Origin: an uncultured PS1 clade bacterium
GTDB taxonomy: Bacteria; Pseudomonadota; Alphaproteobacteria; MED-G09
Assembly: GCA_902609025.1 (NCBI GenBank)
Contig: CACLQD010000004.1
Span: 17,501-50,476, forward strand
Length of the DNA stretch: 32,976 bases
Direction: 5' to 3'
Made by a program: the position numbers and the translations under genes. Below, one piece after another: positions 17,287 through 24,973 of the stretch (position 1 is the first letter of the stretch; each line of letters starts with the position of its first letter). Under the pieces are notes generated by a model that ran no database searches, was not told the DNA's origin, and saw nothing but the letters and a program-made list of their open reading frames with translations.

Positions 17287-18664
17287 ATCTTTCTCTATAT
17301 TTTCTAACCGTAACCATAGCTAAGATATTCAATACCAAAGTTATAAAAAATAAAACTAAACCTAGAGCAAAAGCAGCAAGGGTCTTAGGGCTATCGAACT
17401 CTTGATCGCCAACTAATAGAGTAACAATTTGAACTGTAACGGTAGTCACAGCAGAAAGAGGATTTGCAGTTAAATTTGCTGCCAATCCAGCCGCCATAAC
17501 TACAATCATTGTTTCCCCTATAGCTCTTGATATTGCAAGCAATATTGCTCCAACAATTCCTGGTAAAGCAGCAGGAAATATTACTTTTCTTATAGTTTCA
17601 GACTTAGTAGCGCCTAAAGCTAAAGAGCCGTCTCTCAAACTTTCAGGCACTGCGGTCATAACATCATCTGATAATGACGATACATAAGGGATAATCATGA
17701 TACCCATAACCAAACCAGCAGCTAATGCAGATTCTGTTGAAACTGTAAGGCCGAGACTTTCTCCTGTAGACCTAATAAAAGGACCAACGGATAATGCAGC
17801 AAAAAAACCATATACCACAGTCGGAATTCCAGCCAGTATTTCAAGAATTGGCTTAAAATAATTTCTTACTTTAGGTCTAGCATATTGAGATAAATAAATA
17901 GCTGAGTATAAACCTAAAGGAACAGCTATTAACATAGATATGGCAGTTATTAAAAGAGTTCCTGTAAATATTGGGATGGCTCCAAAACTTCCAGATGACC
18001 CAACTTGACCCTCTCTAATAGCTGTTTGTGGAGACCAATGAATTCCAAATAGAAATTCACTAAAACTAACTTGCGAAAAAAATCTAACTGTTTCAAAAAT
18101 TAAAGATAAAATAATTCCAAAAGTAGTCAAAACAGCAACTATGGAAAAAACAAAGAAAATAAACTTTAATATTTTTTCTACATTTCTTCTGGCATCAAAT
18201 CTAACATTAAGCTTTTTACCAGCAAGATACGCCAAGAAAGTAGTTATACAGATTATTAAGGTTAAAAATCCAGCTCTATAAAAGAAATAATAATTATATA
18301 ATGAATTTGCTGAATCGGTCGATAAAATCTCCAAAGATAGGATCGATTGCAAATTATGAATGTTATTTCTAAGAATACTTACTGAGAAATCTACTTCCTC
18401 CCGCCCTAACAAAATTAGTGAATTTGGTAGGTGATTCTGAATAATCACTCCCTTAATAAAGCCATCAATAGAAATGAATACAATAAGAAATATGATACAA
18501 GGCAATAAACTAGATAAAATTACAAATAGACCATGATAGTTTGGCATTGATCTTAGGGGCTTACCCTGAATAAGAAGAGATTGTGCGCGATTCCTAAAAA
18601 ATAGAAATGATAGTAATCCAATTAAAGTAATTACAGTTAAACTTATGATTATATCTATATTAAT
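17279..18664 (-). CDS. pstC: Phosphate ABC transporter permease PstC, probable ATT start
   Basis: Second membrane subunit of the Pst importer. The first ATG (18545-18547) would give 422 residues and lacks a ribosome binding site. The frame stays open upstream to a TGA at 18680-18682. The extra 39 codons encode a membrane helix (IIISLTVITLIGLLSFLFF) followed by RNRAQSLL and LRSMPNYHGLFV, which matches the N-terminus of long alphaproteobacterial PstC. No ATG, GTG or TTG starts this stretch except one TTA-bounded region, but an ATT at 18662-18664 lies 6 bases after AAGAGG. I call 461 residues from that ATT. The EAA loop is DGSLALGATKSETIRKVIFP. A base error at this codon is the main alternative. 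Confidence 0.85.
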   Translation of the reverse strand: MNIDIIISLTVITLIGLLSFLFFRNRAQSLLIQGKPLRSMPNYHGLFVILSSLLPCIIFLIVFISIDGFIKGVIIQNHLPNSLILLGREEVDFSVSILRNNIHNLQSILSLEILSTDSANSLYNYYFFYRAGFLTLIICITTFLAYLAGKKLNVRFDARRNVEKILKFIFFVFSIVAVLTTFGIILSLIFETVRFFSQVSFSEFLFGIHWSPQTAIREGQVGSSGSFGAIPIFTGTLLITAISMLIAVPLGLYSAIYLSQYARPKVRNYFKPILEILAGIPTVVYGFFAALSVGPFIRSTGESLGLTVSTESALAAGLVMGIMIIPYVSSLSDDVMTAVPESLRDGSLALGATKSETIRKVIFPAALPGIVGAILLAISRAIGETMIVVMAAGLAANLTANPLSAVTTVTVQIVTLLVGDQEFDSPKTLAAFALGLVLFFITLVLNILAMVTVRKYRERYE

Positions 18665-18670
18665 ATCTAA

Positions 18671-18676
18671 CCTCTT
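18671..18676 (-). promoter_or_regulatory. Shine-Dalgarno that decides the pstC start
   Basis: AAGAGG on the minus strand, 6 bases upstream of ATT 18662-18664 and 13 bases after the pstS stop. It is the only good ribosome binding site between the pstS stop and the first pstC ATG, 124 bases further on. It therefore argues for initiation at ATT, or at ATA 18656-18658 as a poorer choice. Confidence 0.6.
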
Positions 18677-18689
18677 AATTCAAAGAGAA

Positions 18690-19745
18690 TTAAAGTTCAA
18701 GCTCAACTAGGTTTATAGTATTTATTTTTACTTCTTCATACTCATTTTCAGACAAAGGAATTAAGCCCTTGTCTGCAAGATATCCATCAAACCCCATAGC
18801 GCCCTCACTTGTAAATTCTTTCGCAAAATTTAATAATGAAGGTTTAATCCTTATATGATTCTTTTTAATATAAAAGTATAGAGATCTAGAAATTACATAA
18901 TCTCCAGAAAGTATTTTTTCGAATTCTGGTTCAACTCCATTAACATTGGAACCTTGCAATTTATCAGAGTTCTGTTCAAGAAAACTATACCCAAATATTC
19001 CTATAGCATTTGGATTAGCTTCAAGCTTTTGAACAATTAAATTATCATTTTCTCCAGCTTCAATATATGAGCCGTCCTCTCTTATAGTTCTTGCAATTCT
19101 TTTAAACTCACCTTTGCCTTCTTTAGAGCTACTCCTTAGGTCTTTTAAAGCAGTAAAAGATTTTGCTCCACTATCCATTGCTAGTTCGACAAAAGCATCT
19201 CTTGTGCCTGAAGTCGGTGGTGGCCCAAGAACCTCTATTTTTATATTTGGTAACTCTGCATTAACATCTTTCCAAGTCTTATTTGGATTATCTATTAAAG
19301 TTAAATCATTATCATTAACTGGTATTTCTTTTGCTAAGGCAAGATAAATATCTCGAGTTGTCAAATTATACAAAGTACCTTTTTTTGAATTAGCTAGGAC
19401 AATTCCATCATAACCAACTTTAACTTCTATAATCCTAATCCCATTTTCAGAACATGTATTGTATTCATTCTGCTTTATCCTTCTTGAAGCATTAGTTATA
19501 TCGGGATATTCAAAACCAATGCCTGAGCAAAAAAGCTTCATACCGCCTCCAGATCCAGTTGATTCAACTATAGGCGTTTTAAATTTGGTTGATCTGCCAA
19601 ATTCTTCAGCGACAGCTGTTGAAAAAGGAAAAACAGTTGAAGAACCTACGATGCGGATCTGATCATTTGCATAACCCTCTTGTGGTAAAATGAAGGGAGA
19701 TATTAATAAAGATACAAACAGAACTTTTTTTAAACTTTTTTTCAT
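18690..19745 (-). CDS. pstS: Periplasmic phosphate-binding protein PstS
   Basis: Binds phosphate in the periplasm and hands it to PstCA. The first ~26 residues form a signal peptide (MKKSLKKVLFVSLLISPFIL, cleaved near GYA-ND). The mature protein begins QIRIVGSSTVFPFSTAVAEE with the phosphate-binding serines, then ESTGSGGGMKLFCSG and ASRRIK. PPPTSGTRDAFVELAM carries the binding Ser/Thr/Arg of the second lobe. The length is 351 residues. It follows the porin gene by 38 bases and precedes pstC. Confidence 0.96.
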   Translation of the reverse strand: MKKSLKKVLFVSLLISPFILPQEGYANDQIRIVGSSTVFPFSTAVAEEFGRSTKFKTPIVESTGSGGGMKLFCSGIGFEYPDITNASRRIKQNEYNTCSENGIRIIEVKVGYDGIVLANSKKGTLYNLTTRDIYLALAKEIPVNDNDLTLIDNPNKTWKDVNAELPNIKIEVLGPPPTSGTRDAFVELAMDSGAKSFTALKDLRSSSKEGKGEFKRIARTIREDGSYIEAGENDNLIVQKLEANPNAIGIFGYSFLEQNSDKLQGSNVNGVEPEFEKILSGDYVISRSLYFYIKKNHIRIKPSLLNFAKEFTSEGAMGFDGYLADKGLIPLSENEYEEVKINTINLVELEL

Positions 19746-19783
19746 CCTTAACTCCAGAACTGAACCAAAAACATTATAACTTG

Positions 19784-20731
19784 TTAAAATAAGCCAAAAT
19801 TAAACTTATATTGCATACCAAACATTATTTCTTCTGTACTTTTTTCTATATTATCATAATTTTTTTCTACATAATTTACATAAAGCTTAACTGGTTTAGC
19901 TATTTTATAATCAAATCCAATACCCAAAAGCTCTCCTCCAGATCTAATCATATCTGACTCTCCATACATAAACTTCAAAGGTAGTTCTTTTATAAAATCT
20001 AATTTTAATGAAACAATATAACCATCATCATCATATCTACCTGTGCTATCTTTTGATTCCTGCCATATGAATCCAATCAAAACTGGATTACTAATAGGAA
20101 TTGATGCAGTAATTCTAGTTGTATTAAAGTAATATCCTTTTTGAGGGACATCTTGATCAAATGCTAATGAAAAATTTGTATCATTAATTATAAATTTACC
20201 TGACCAATTTATCGAGAATGAAAAACCCTCATTACTATCTTCCAATATAGTCATTAGATTAACTTTAAATCCTCTTAGCGAGGGTGTTGTCCATTGAACA
20301 ATTTTTTGACTCCTGTTTTCACCCCATAAAATATTTTTGATGTCTCCGGATGTATCATTAAATAAATCAATTTTAGCTTGAGACTGTTTTACTGGTGTAT
20401 CATGCATTCCTACAATAAATTTTCCAAAAGCTCCCTTTAATCCTACAAAACTATTTCTTTGCTTAAATGCAGGATCCCAATCAATAGGGTCATTTTGTAA
20501 TTCATATTGAAAAATAGCTGATAAACCATTATCAAAAATTTCTGATCCTTTAAATCCAATTCTTGATGCATGAGATTTTATTTCTGATTTTGAACTCTGC
20601 TTACCTTTATTGATATTAGAAATTGCTATATCTAATCGTCCGTATATTTCCTGATTTGCTTGAATTGATGAGGATATTATCAATAAAAATATAAAAGTAG
20701 AGATTAAATATTTATAATTCATTCCCAACAT
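19784..20731 (-). CDS. Outer-membrane porin (gram-negative trimeric type)
   Basis: A 315-residue beta-barrel porin. A signal peptide (hydrophobic YLISTFIFLLIISSS, cleaved after IQA) is followed by EIYGRLDIAIS, the usual first strand of porin_4-type proteins, then HASRIGFKGSEIFDNGLSAI and NSFVGLKGAFGKFIVGMHDT, the constriction-loop region. The C-terminus ends in phenylalanine (YKFNFGLF), the sorting signal for outer-membrane assembly. GAGG stands 6 bases before ATG 20731. It lies 38 bases upstream of pstS in the same direction, so it is probably the first gene of the phosphate operon and may let phosphate across the outer membrane. That role is inferred from position only. Confidence 0.88.
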   Translation of the reverse strand: MLGMNYKYLISTFIFLLIISSSIQANQEIYGRLDIAISNINKGKQSSKSEIKSHASRIGFKGSEIFDNGLSAIFQYELQNDPIDWDPAFKQRNSFVGLKGAFGKFIVGMHDTPVKQSQAKIDLFNDTSGDIKNILWGENRSQKIVQWTTPSLRGFKVNLMTILEDSNEGFSFSINWSGKFIINDTNFSLAFDQDVPQKGYYFNTTRITASIPISNPVLIGFIWQESKDSTGRYDDDGYIVSLKLDFIKELPLKFMYGESDMIRSGGELLGIGFDYKIAKPVKLYVNYVEKNYDNIEKSTEEIMFGMQYKFNFGLF

Positions 20732-20740
20732 TTCGTACCT

Positions 20741-20793
20741 CTAACAAAAAAATTTGTTTTTTTTTATGTGAATCACATAACAAGTTTTGTTAG
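20741..20793. promoter_or_regulatory. Nested inverted repeats in the porin-pst promoter region
   Basis: CTAACAAAA at 20741-20749 and TTTTGTTAG at 20785-20793 are a perfect 9-bp inverted repeat. Inside it lies a perfect 13-bp palindrome, ATGTGA-A-TCACAT, at 20766-20778. The structure starts 10 bases upstream of the porin ATG, in the only spacer that can hold the porin-pst promoter and the sixA promoter. A PhoB box (TGTCA repeats 11 apart) is not clearly present. The palindrome is a candidate operator. Confidence 0.45.
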
Positions 20794-20818
20794 AAAAACA
20801 AATACTTTTTTTACTAAA

Positions 20819-20838
20819 ATACAATTTTTGTATAAAAT
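20819..20838 (+). promoter_or_regulatory. Candidate sixA promoter (-10) within a palindrome, leaderless start
   Basis: ATACAA-TTT-TTGTAT at 20819-20833 is a perfect 15-bp palindrome. It runs into TATAAA (20831-20836), a good -10 element about 12 bases before the ATG at 20845. No Shine-Dalgarno is present, so the transcript would start at or next to the ATG. Confidence 0.35.
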
Positions 20839-20844
20839 TATTAT

Positions 20845-21351
20845 ATGGATTCTCATTTGATATTATGGAGGCATGCGGAAGCGAGCATAGGTATAAAAGA
20901 TATTAATCGTGATTTAACTGAAAAAGGAAAATTAGATGGAAAAGAAATAGCTGAATTATTGGCAAAAAATTATACTAATATGAGTTTATTTTGTTCAAAT
21001 GCTATCAGAACAATAAATACATCTAATTATTTGATTAACATATTACCTAAAATTAAAACTTACTATTTTGATAAATTATACTTAGCTACTTCTGATGAAA
21101 TGATAAATATTATCTATCAAAATTCAATTAATAAAAAAAATATACTATGTGTTGGTCATAACCCTGGGATTCATCAATTAGCGTTGTCATTAGTCAAAAA
21201 AAGCTCTATCGATCCTAAATTTGAAAAGATAAATCACAAATATCCCACAGCAGCTCTTGCTGTTATAAAAATTAAAGATGGTAATTGGGAAAACTTATAT
21301 ACTAATCAAAATGAATTAATAGATTTTATAACGCCCAAAGATTTGAAGTAA
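20845..21351 (+). CDS. sixA: SixA-type phosphohistidine phosphatase
   Basis: Histidine phosphatase superfamily, SixA branch, 168 residues (E. coli SixA 161). The catalytic motif is WRHAEA with R9-H10, where these enzymes begin LxLxRHAEA; the second histidine is H105 in CVGHNPGIHQLAL. SixA proteins remove phosphate from phosphohistidine in phosphorelay or nitrogen-PTS proteins. The gene converges on the YiiX-like gene with 8 bases between stops. The target protein in this organism is unknown. Confidence 0.85.
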   Translation: MDSHLILWRHAEASIGIKDINRDLTEKGKLDGKEIAELLAKNYTNMSLFCSNAIRTINTSNYLINILPKIKTYYFDKLYLATSDEMINIIYQNSINKKNILCVGHNPGIHQLALSLVKKSSIDPKFEKINHKYPTAALAVIKIKDGNWENLYTNQNELIDFITPKDLK

Positions 21352-21359
21352 AAATATAT

Positions 21360-22148
21360 TTATTCAAATCCTCTTATTGGTAATTCTTTATAATTAAAAC
21401 CCTTTTCAATTGTTGGCTTAATTGTTGAAAAAAAAGGAGACAAGTCAAAGTCTCTGGGTACAAACAATGAATAATGTCGAATATGGTAGTATTCTTTTTC
21501 AATATACTGACTGTGTTTAACTCCTCTATAGGAAACTTCTTTTAACTTTTTTTCCTTTTGGATAACTGGCAATATTGGATAACTAATAGATTGGAATGCT
21601 TTTGCAATTAATGTGGAGCAAATTACTTTTGAAGGTGTTCCAGATCCGAGAGCAAGCATTCTTCTTCTAAATCGAATTGGAACAGGTGGTTGTGGAAGTA
21701 AATATCTCATTAAATCAATAATATTTTTTCTATCATAATCAAGACCAATAGAGTCAATCATGAATTCAATTACCTTTTCTTTTTCAAGATCAGATAAACC
21801 AGCTGGTCTACAAATTCTAGTGTTAAATTTTTCATATTTTGATAAAGGAACTGTTATAACTCCATCTTTTAAATCTGATTCAATTAAAATAGCATCCGTA
21901 CCAAACTTTTGAGAAAATTTATTATTTTTACCTAGATAAAAAGCTGCATGCGACCATGTTGATTGAGTAAGATATTTTATTGCAGAAGAAACCCTCTGAT
22001 TTCCATCAACCAATAAAATGTCACCGGGTTGCATAACTGACTCAAGATCTCGTAAATTAAATGGACTTCTATTTTCGTACTCTTTAATTGGTTTTTGAAG
22101 CCATTCTACAATTAGTTTATTTAATTTCTCAAAGATTTGAAACACCAA
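21360..22148 (-). CDS. YiiX-like permuted NlpC/P60 (papain-fold) hydrolase
   Basis: A 262-residue protein of the circularly permuted NlpC/P60 group (YiiX/YebB-like). PGDILLVDGNQRVSSAIKYL starts the fold, H67 in TWSHAAFYLG is the likely catalytic histidine, an acidic residue follows in AILIESD, and C177 in KVICSTLIAKAF is the likely nucleophile. It has no signal peptide. Such enzymes cut peptide, amide or ester bonds; known relatives act on lipids or cell-wall peptides, and the substrate here is unknown. Its start overlaps the end of the MAPEG gene by 20 bases, so it belongs to that operon. Confidence 0.75.
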   Translation of the reverse strand: MVFQIFEKLNKLIVEWLQKPIKEYENRSPFNLRDLESVMQPGDILLVDGNQRVSSAIKYLTQSTWSHAAFYLGKNNKFSQKFGTDAILIESDLKDGVITVPLSKYEKFNTRICRPAGLSDLEKEKVIEFMIDSIGLDYDRKNIIDLMRYLLPQPPVPIRFRRRMLALGSGTPSKVICSTLIAKAFQSISYPILPVIQKEKKLKEVSYRGVKHSQYIEKEYYHIRHYSLFVPRDFDLSPFFSTIKPTIEKGFNYKELPIRGFE

Positions 22149-22509
22149 TCACAATAGCGGTAAACCCCATAATACTCATTAAAAGAAATGTACCTTGAGC
22201 ACCTATTAAACGAGGATAATTAGCTCCAGGACTTCTGCTCATTCCCCATGCATGTAATACCCTAAAGATAACAAGTAGACCTCCCATTGTATGAACAATA
22301 TGTGGATGAACACCTGATATCTCTATAAGAAAAAGGAGGAATAAAGAAAGTGGTACATTTTCGACAAAATTAGATTGAACCCTTTGAACTGTATTATCTC
22401 TCCATTCTGGCTCTTTATCTCCTCTTAAACGAACATAAAGGACCTGGTTTGCCAATAGAACGGATAGTAAGATTAATATTCCAGCATATAATAAAGTGAT
22501 CGATGCCAT
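22129..22509 (-). CDS. MAPEG family membrane protein
   Basis: A 126-residue protein with four predicted membrane helices. The family signature is RVQSNFVENVPLSLFLLFLI in helix 2 and its loop, with HAWGMSRSPGANYPRLIGAQ later. MAPEG proteins include microsomal glutathione transferases and leukotriene C4 synthases; bacterial members often have glutathione-dependent transferase or peroxidase activity. Whether this one is enzymatic is not shown. The stop of the 75-residue gene and this start share one base, and the YiiX-like gene overlaps its end. Confidence 0.88.
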   Translation of the reverse strand: MASITLLYAGILILLSVLLANQVLYVRLRGDKEPEWRDNTVQRVQSNFVENVPLSLFLLFLIEISGVHPHIVHTMGGLLVIFRVLHAWGMSRSPGANYPRLIGAQGTFLLMSIMGFTAIVIGVSNL

Positions 22510-22736
22510 TATAACGCTCCATAAATAACAAATATAATACCAATGACTGATAAGCTAATACCTATCCATGCATATTGATCGAACCAAAAAAGCATGAAGG
22601 CTTTTTGTGAGCCTTTTTCAGCAGTTGCAGTTTCTCCAGACTTGAGCTGTCTTGGTAATCCTGAAACCCAAAAAATTTGCAATCCTAACCATAAAAAACC
22701 AAGACCTATTGGAATAAACCAAAAATTTTCATCCAT
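22509..22736 (-). CDS. Small two-helix membrane protein, unknown function
   Basis: A 75-residue protein with two hydrophobic segments (about residues 6-25 and 54-74) and a polar, lysine- and glutamate-containing loop between them. I do not recognise a family. It lies 25 bases after the reductase-like gene and overlaps MAPEG by one base, so it is translated with both. Position suggests it may work with the MAPEG protein, for example as a membrane partner; this is inference. Confidence 0.7.
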   Translation of the reverse strand: MDENFWFIPIGLGFLWLGLQIFWVSGLPRQLKSGETATAEKGSQKAFMLFWFDQYAWIGISLSVIGIIFVIYGAL

Positions 22737-22761
22737 GTTTAGACTCCCTTACTCATTTTCA

Positions 22762-23823
22762 TCATGAACCTACTTTTAAAGATATCAGAGGAAGATCAAG
22801 AAAAGAAACAAAACCTGGCTCAGCATCACAGACATAAGGTATCGCATTTACCCCATGCATAGCTGTTGAAATAAGAGGATCATCATTCCAGTCATGACTG
22901 AAAGAGACTTTCATTTTTGGCACTCCCTCAACTTCTACAGTAACACCTACAGGATCATTCCATTCAGGTGCTGAGTCTTCGCTCGCTCTATAAATTGCTT
23001 CTTGAATAATTGTAACATCATTAGAACAATTTCCTGTCCATTTACGTCTTTGTGCAGCAATAGTTCCTTTAGCAATTTTACCTGCAGCAATTTCAAAATC
23101 CTTATCAGCAGTAACCAGCTTTAAATCTTCCTCAACATCTAAAACTTCCACACCTATTCCTTCAGCAATAAGGTAAATGGCTTCTTTAAATAAACCAGAT
23201 AACCACGCCTCATAGCGTTCAGCCTCAACTTCATATTCTTCCATAGTCTTGCCCATAAGCATCCCATCAATAACGATCTCTTTTGAAGGATAATAAGAAA
23301 ATTCTGAACTCTCACTTACAATTATTTTTTTAATTTCCTGAGACATCCCAGTCATTGTAAGGGGGACCAACTCAGCAAGCCAGCCAGGGTTATATCCTGT
23401 TCCATGCAAGCTTACTCCACCCTCTTTACATGCTTCTTCAATTTCATTTAAATAATCTTCTCCAAATGCCTTAGGAAAAAGAAAACCAACTGTAGTAACT
23501 ACATTAACTCCACTTTTTAAAATTTTAATAATATTGTTTTTATCAAGATCTGGATCCTCATTAACTCTAAACGAGGCTAAAGGAGTATAATTAATACAAT
23601 CGATATCTAAATCTGCATTTAAAAATTCATCTATATTATTTGTAGCTTTTACCCCTAATTCTTCAATGCCAATAATGGTTCCAACATCCATTCCGATTTT
23701 GTTTTCATCAGAAACTATTAAACCTGAAAGATTTAAATCTTTTCTATTATTAATACCAATGATTGAAGCTTTACCAACATTGCCACTTGACCATTGAACA
23801 ACATTATATGTTTCTTTTTTCAA
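22762..23823 (-). CDS. Dihydrodipicolinate reductase-like NAD(P)-dependent oxidoreductase (TTG start)
   Basis: A 353-residue protein with an N-terminal Rossmann fold: YNVVQWSSGNVGKASIIGI carries the dinucleotide-binding glycines. Central CINYTPLASFRV and VVTTVGFLFPKAFG match the family of dihydrodipicolinate reductase-like proteins that includes 2,4-diaminopentanoate dehydrogenase, common in actinobacterial and proteobacterial catabolic loci. It is not DapB proper: it is about 80 residues longer and lacks the DapB HHxxKxDxPSGTA motif. The start is TTG at 23821-23823, with AGGGAG (23830-23835) 6 bases upstream and no in-frame ATG alternative nearby. First gene of a four-gene unit that runs through MAPEG to the YiiX-like gene. 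The substrate is unknown. Confidence 0.8.
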   Translation of the reverse strand: MKKETYNVVQWSSGNVGKASIIGINNRKDLNLSGLIVSDENKIGMDVGTIIGIEELGVKATNNIDEFLNADLDIDCINYTPLASFRVNEDPDLDKNNIIKILKSGVNVVTTVGFLFPKAFGEDYLNEIEEACKEGGVSLHGTGYNPGWLAELVPLTMTGMSQEIKKIIVSESSEFSYYPSKEIVIDGMLMGKTMEEYEVEAERYEAWLSGLFKEAIYLIAEGIGVEVLDVEEDLKLVTADKDFEIAAGKIAKGTIAAQRRKWTGNCSNDVTIIQEAIYRASEDSAPEWNDPVGVTVEVEGVPKMKVSFSHDWNDDPLISTAMHGVNAIPYVCDAEPGFVSFLDLPLISLKVGS

Positions 23824-23850
23824 AATTCACTCCCTATACTAATTTTACTT

Positions 23851-23866
23851 TAGTTCGACAGAACTA
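23851..23866. promoter_or_regulatory. 16-bp perfect palindrome upstream of the reductase-like gene
   Basis: TAGTTC at 23851-23856 and GAACTA at 23861-23866 flank GACA. It lies 28 bases before the TTG start, between possible minus-strand elements ATGACA and TAAAGT spaced 17 apart. It could be an operator for a dimeric repressor or for the adjacent LysR protein. No transcription data support it. Confidence 0.4.
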
Positions 23867-23903
23867 TTATGTCATGAAATTTGAGACAAAATAAAATAAT
23901 TAT

Positions 23904-23920
23904 TAGTTAAAAAATATTGA
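23904..23920 (+). repeat. 17-base exact repeat, copy 1
   Basis: TAGTTAAAAAATATTGA here is repeated exactly at 28968-28984. This copy lies just beyond the lysR stop, upstream of the reductase-like operon. Both copies are in promoter-type spacers of the accessory region. AT-rich 17-mers may recur by chance, so a shared regulatory role is only a possibility. Confidence 0.4.
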
Positions 23921-23925
23921 AAATT

Positions 23926-24870
23926 TTAGAGGAAAACGTCGTCTTTAACGCCAAAGAGAACACCGCGCATCCAAGCATTTGCTGGATCATCAGTAGATCT
24001 TTTATTCCATATCATTTTGACTGAAAATTCATCTGATTTAAATGGTAGAGAAACTACATCAAATTCATCTTTGTTATTTACTAGAGCACTAACATTACTT
24101 GATAATGATATAATACAATCTGTCTCGCGAACTATCTCAATGGCAGATTGATAATAATTCACTGATACCATTTTATTTCGTTTTCTTCCCATTTTCGCTA
24201 ATGTCACATCTACAGGGCTATTACTGATACCATCTATACTAATAAATACATGGTCTGCAGCTAAAAAGTTTTCAAAACTTATCTTATTATTTTTAATTAA
24301 TGGATGGCCTTTCCTTGCAACGCATCGATAGGTATCACGATAAACTTCAAAACTATCAAAATATTCATCAAATCTTTGACCAACAGGTGAGTCCATTTCC
24401 TGCACCATGTGTGGATCGGCAGCAAGTATAAAATCAATATCATGATTTTTTAATCTTTCTAAAACGCCATTTTGCAAAGCAATATTTGTGATTTTTATTT
24501 TTGGTGCTTCTTTTTGAAGTGTTTGAACTACCCTTGCGGCAACTTTAGATGCAGCAACATCAGGTGTACAAAAAACAAAACTTTTTTCAGACTCTGCTGG
24601 ATTAAAACCTTCACGTGTTAATGTTCCATCAATTAATTCGAGAGCCTTTTTTATAGGACCAACAAATTCTAAGGCTGCAGGCGTTGGTTGCATACGATCG
24701 CCTGATCGAAAAAAAAGATCATCCTTCATTGTGTAACGCAATCTATTAAGAGCGTTACTTACAGCAGATTGGGATAAATTAAGTTTCTCAGAAGCTTTTG
24801 TTATTGAGCCCTCATCAAAGACTGAATCAAAGACAACAAGCAGATTTAAATCAAGATTATTAAAATTCAT
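23926..24870 (-). CDS. LysR-family transcriptional regulator
   Basis: A 314-residue LysR-type regulator, normal length. The winged helix-turn-helix is at about residues 5-65, with SVFDEGSITKASEKLNLSQS followed by AVSNALNRLRY. The N-terminal LDLNLLVVFDSV and the wing segment DDLFFRSGDRMQPTPAALEF are typical of the NodD/SyrM-like group. A periplasmic-binding-protein-like effector domain fills the rest. It is divergent from a small-ORF region that contains a perfect LysR-type dyad 38 bases from its own start, and it is also co-directional with the reductase-like operon behind it. The effector is unknown. Confidence 0.93.
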   Translation of the reverse strand: MNFNNLDLNLLVVFDSVFDEGSITKASEKLNLSQSAVSNALNRLRYTMKDDLFFRSGDRMQPTPAALEFVGPIKKALELIDGTLTREGFNPAESEKSFVFCTPDVAASKVAARVVQTLQKEAPKIKITNIALQNGVLERLKNHDIDFILAADPHMVQEMDSPVGQRFDEYFDSFEVYRDTYRCVARKGHPLIKNNKISFENFLAADHVFISIDGISNSPVDVTLAKMGRKRNKMVSVNYYQSAIEIVRETDCIISLSSNVSALVNNKDEFDVVSLPFKSDEFSVKMIWNKRSTDDPANAWMRGVLFGVKDDVFL

Positions 24871-24901
24871 TTTGTAAATACTCTACATTTTTATAATTCA
24901 T

Positions 24902-24930
24902 TTGATAAATATATAGGAGATCACTATATA
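24902..24930 (+). promoter_or_regulatory. Strong sigma-70-type promoter
   Basis: TTGATA at 24902-24907 and TATATA at 24925-24930 are exactly 17 bases apart, close to consensus. Transcription would start near 24937 and first reach the 25-residue ORF at 24974. The LysR-type dyad overlaps the spacer and the -10. Confidence 0.5.
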
Positions 24931-24931
24931 T
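24909..24931. promoter_or_regulatory. LysR-type operator dyad (T-N11-A)
   Basis: ATATATAG at 24909-24916 and CTATATAT at 24924-24931 are perfect 8-bp arms around 7 bases. The inner part TAG-N7-CTA fits the LysR-family T-N11-A box inside a dyad. It sits in the divergent spacer next to a LysR gene, which is the classical place for an autoregulatory and activating site. Confidence 0.55.
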
Positions 24932-24973
24932 AAGTCAACATTAATTCACTGACATAGTTTTATAGGAGAAAAA

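Noticed and set aside
20732-20844. PhoB box upstream of the porin-pst operon
   Set aside because: No pair of TGTCA-like half-sites at 11-base spacing on either strand good enough to claim.
22762-23823. Gene as the lysine-pathway dapB
   Set aside because: Too long, lacks the DapB active-site motif, and sits in an accessory cluster.
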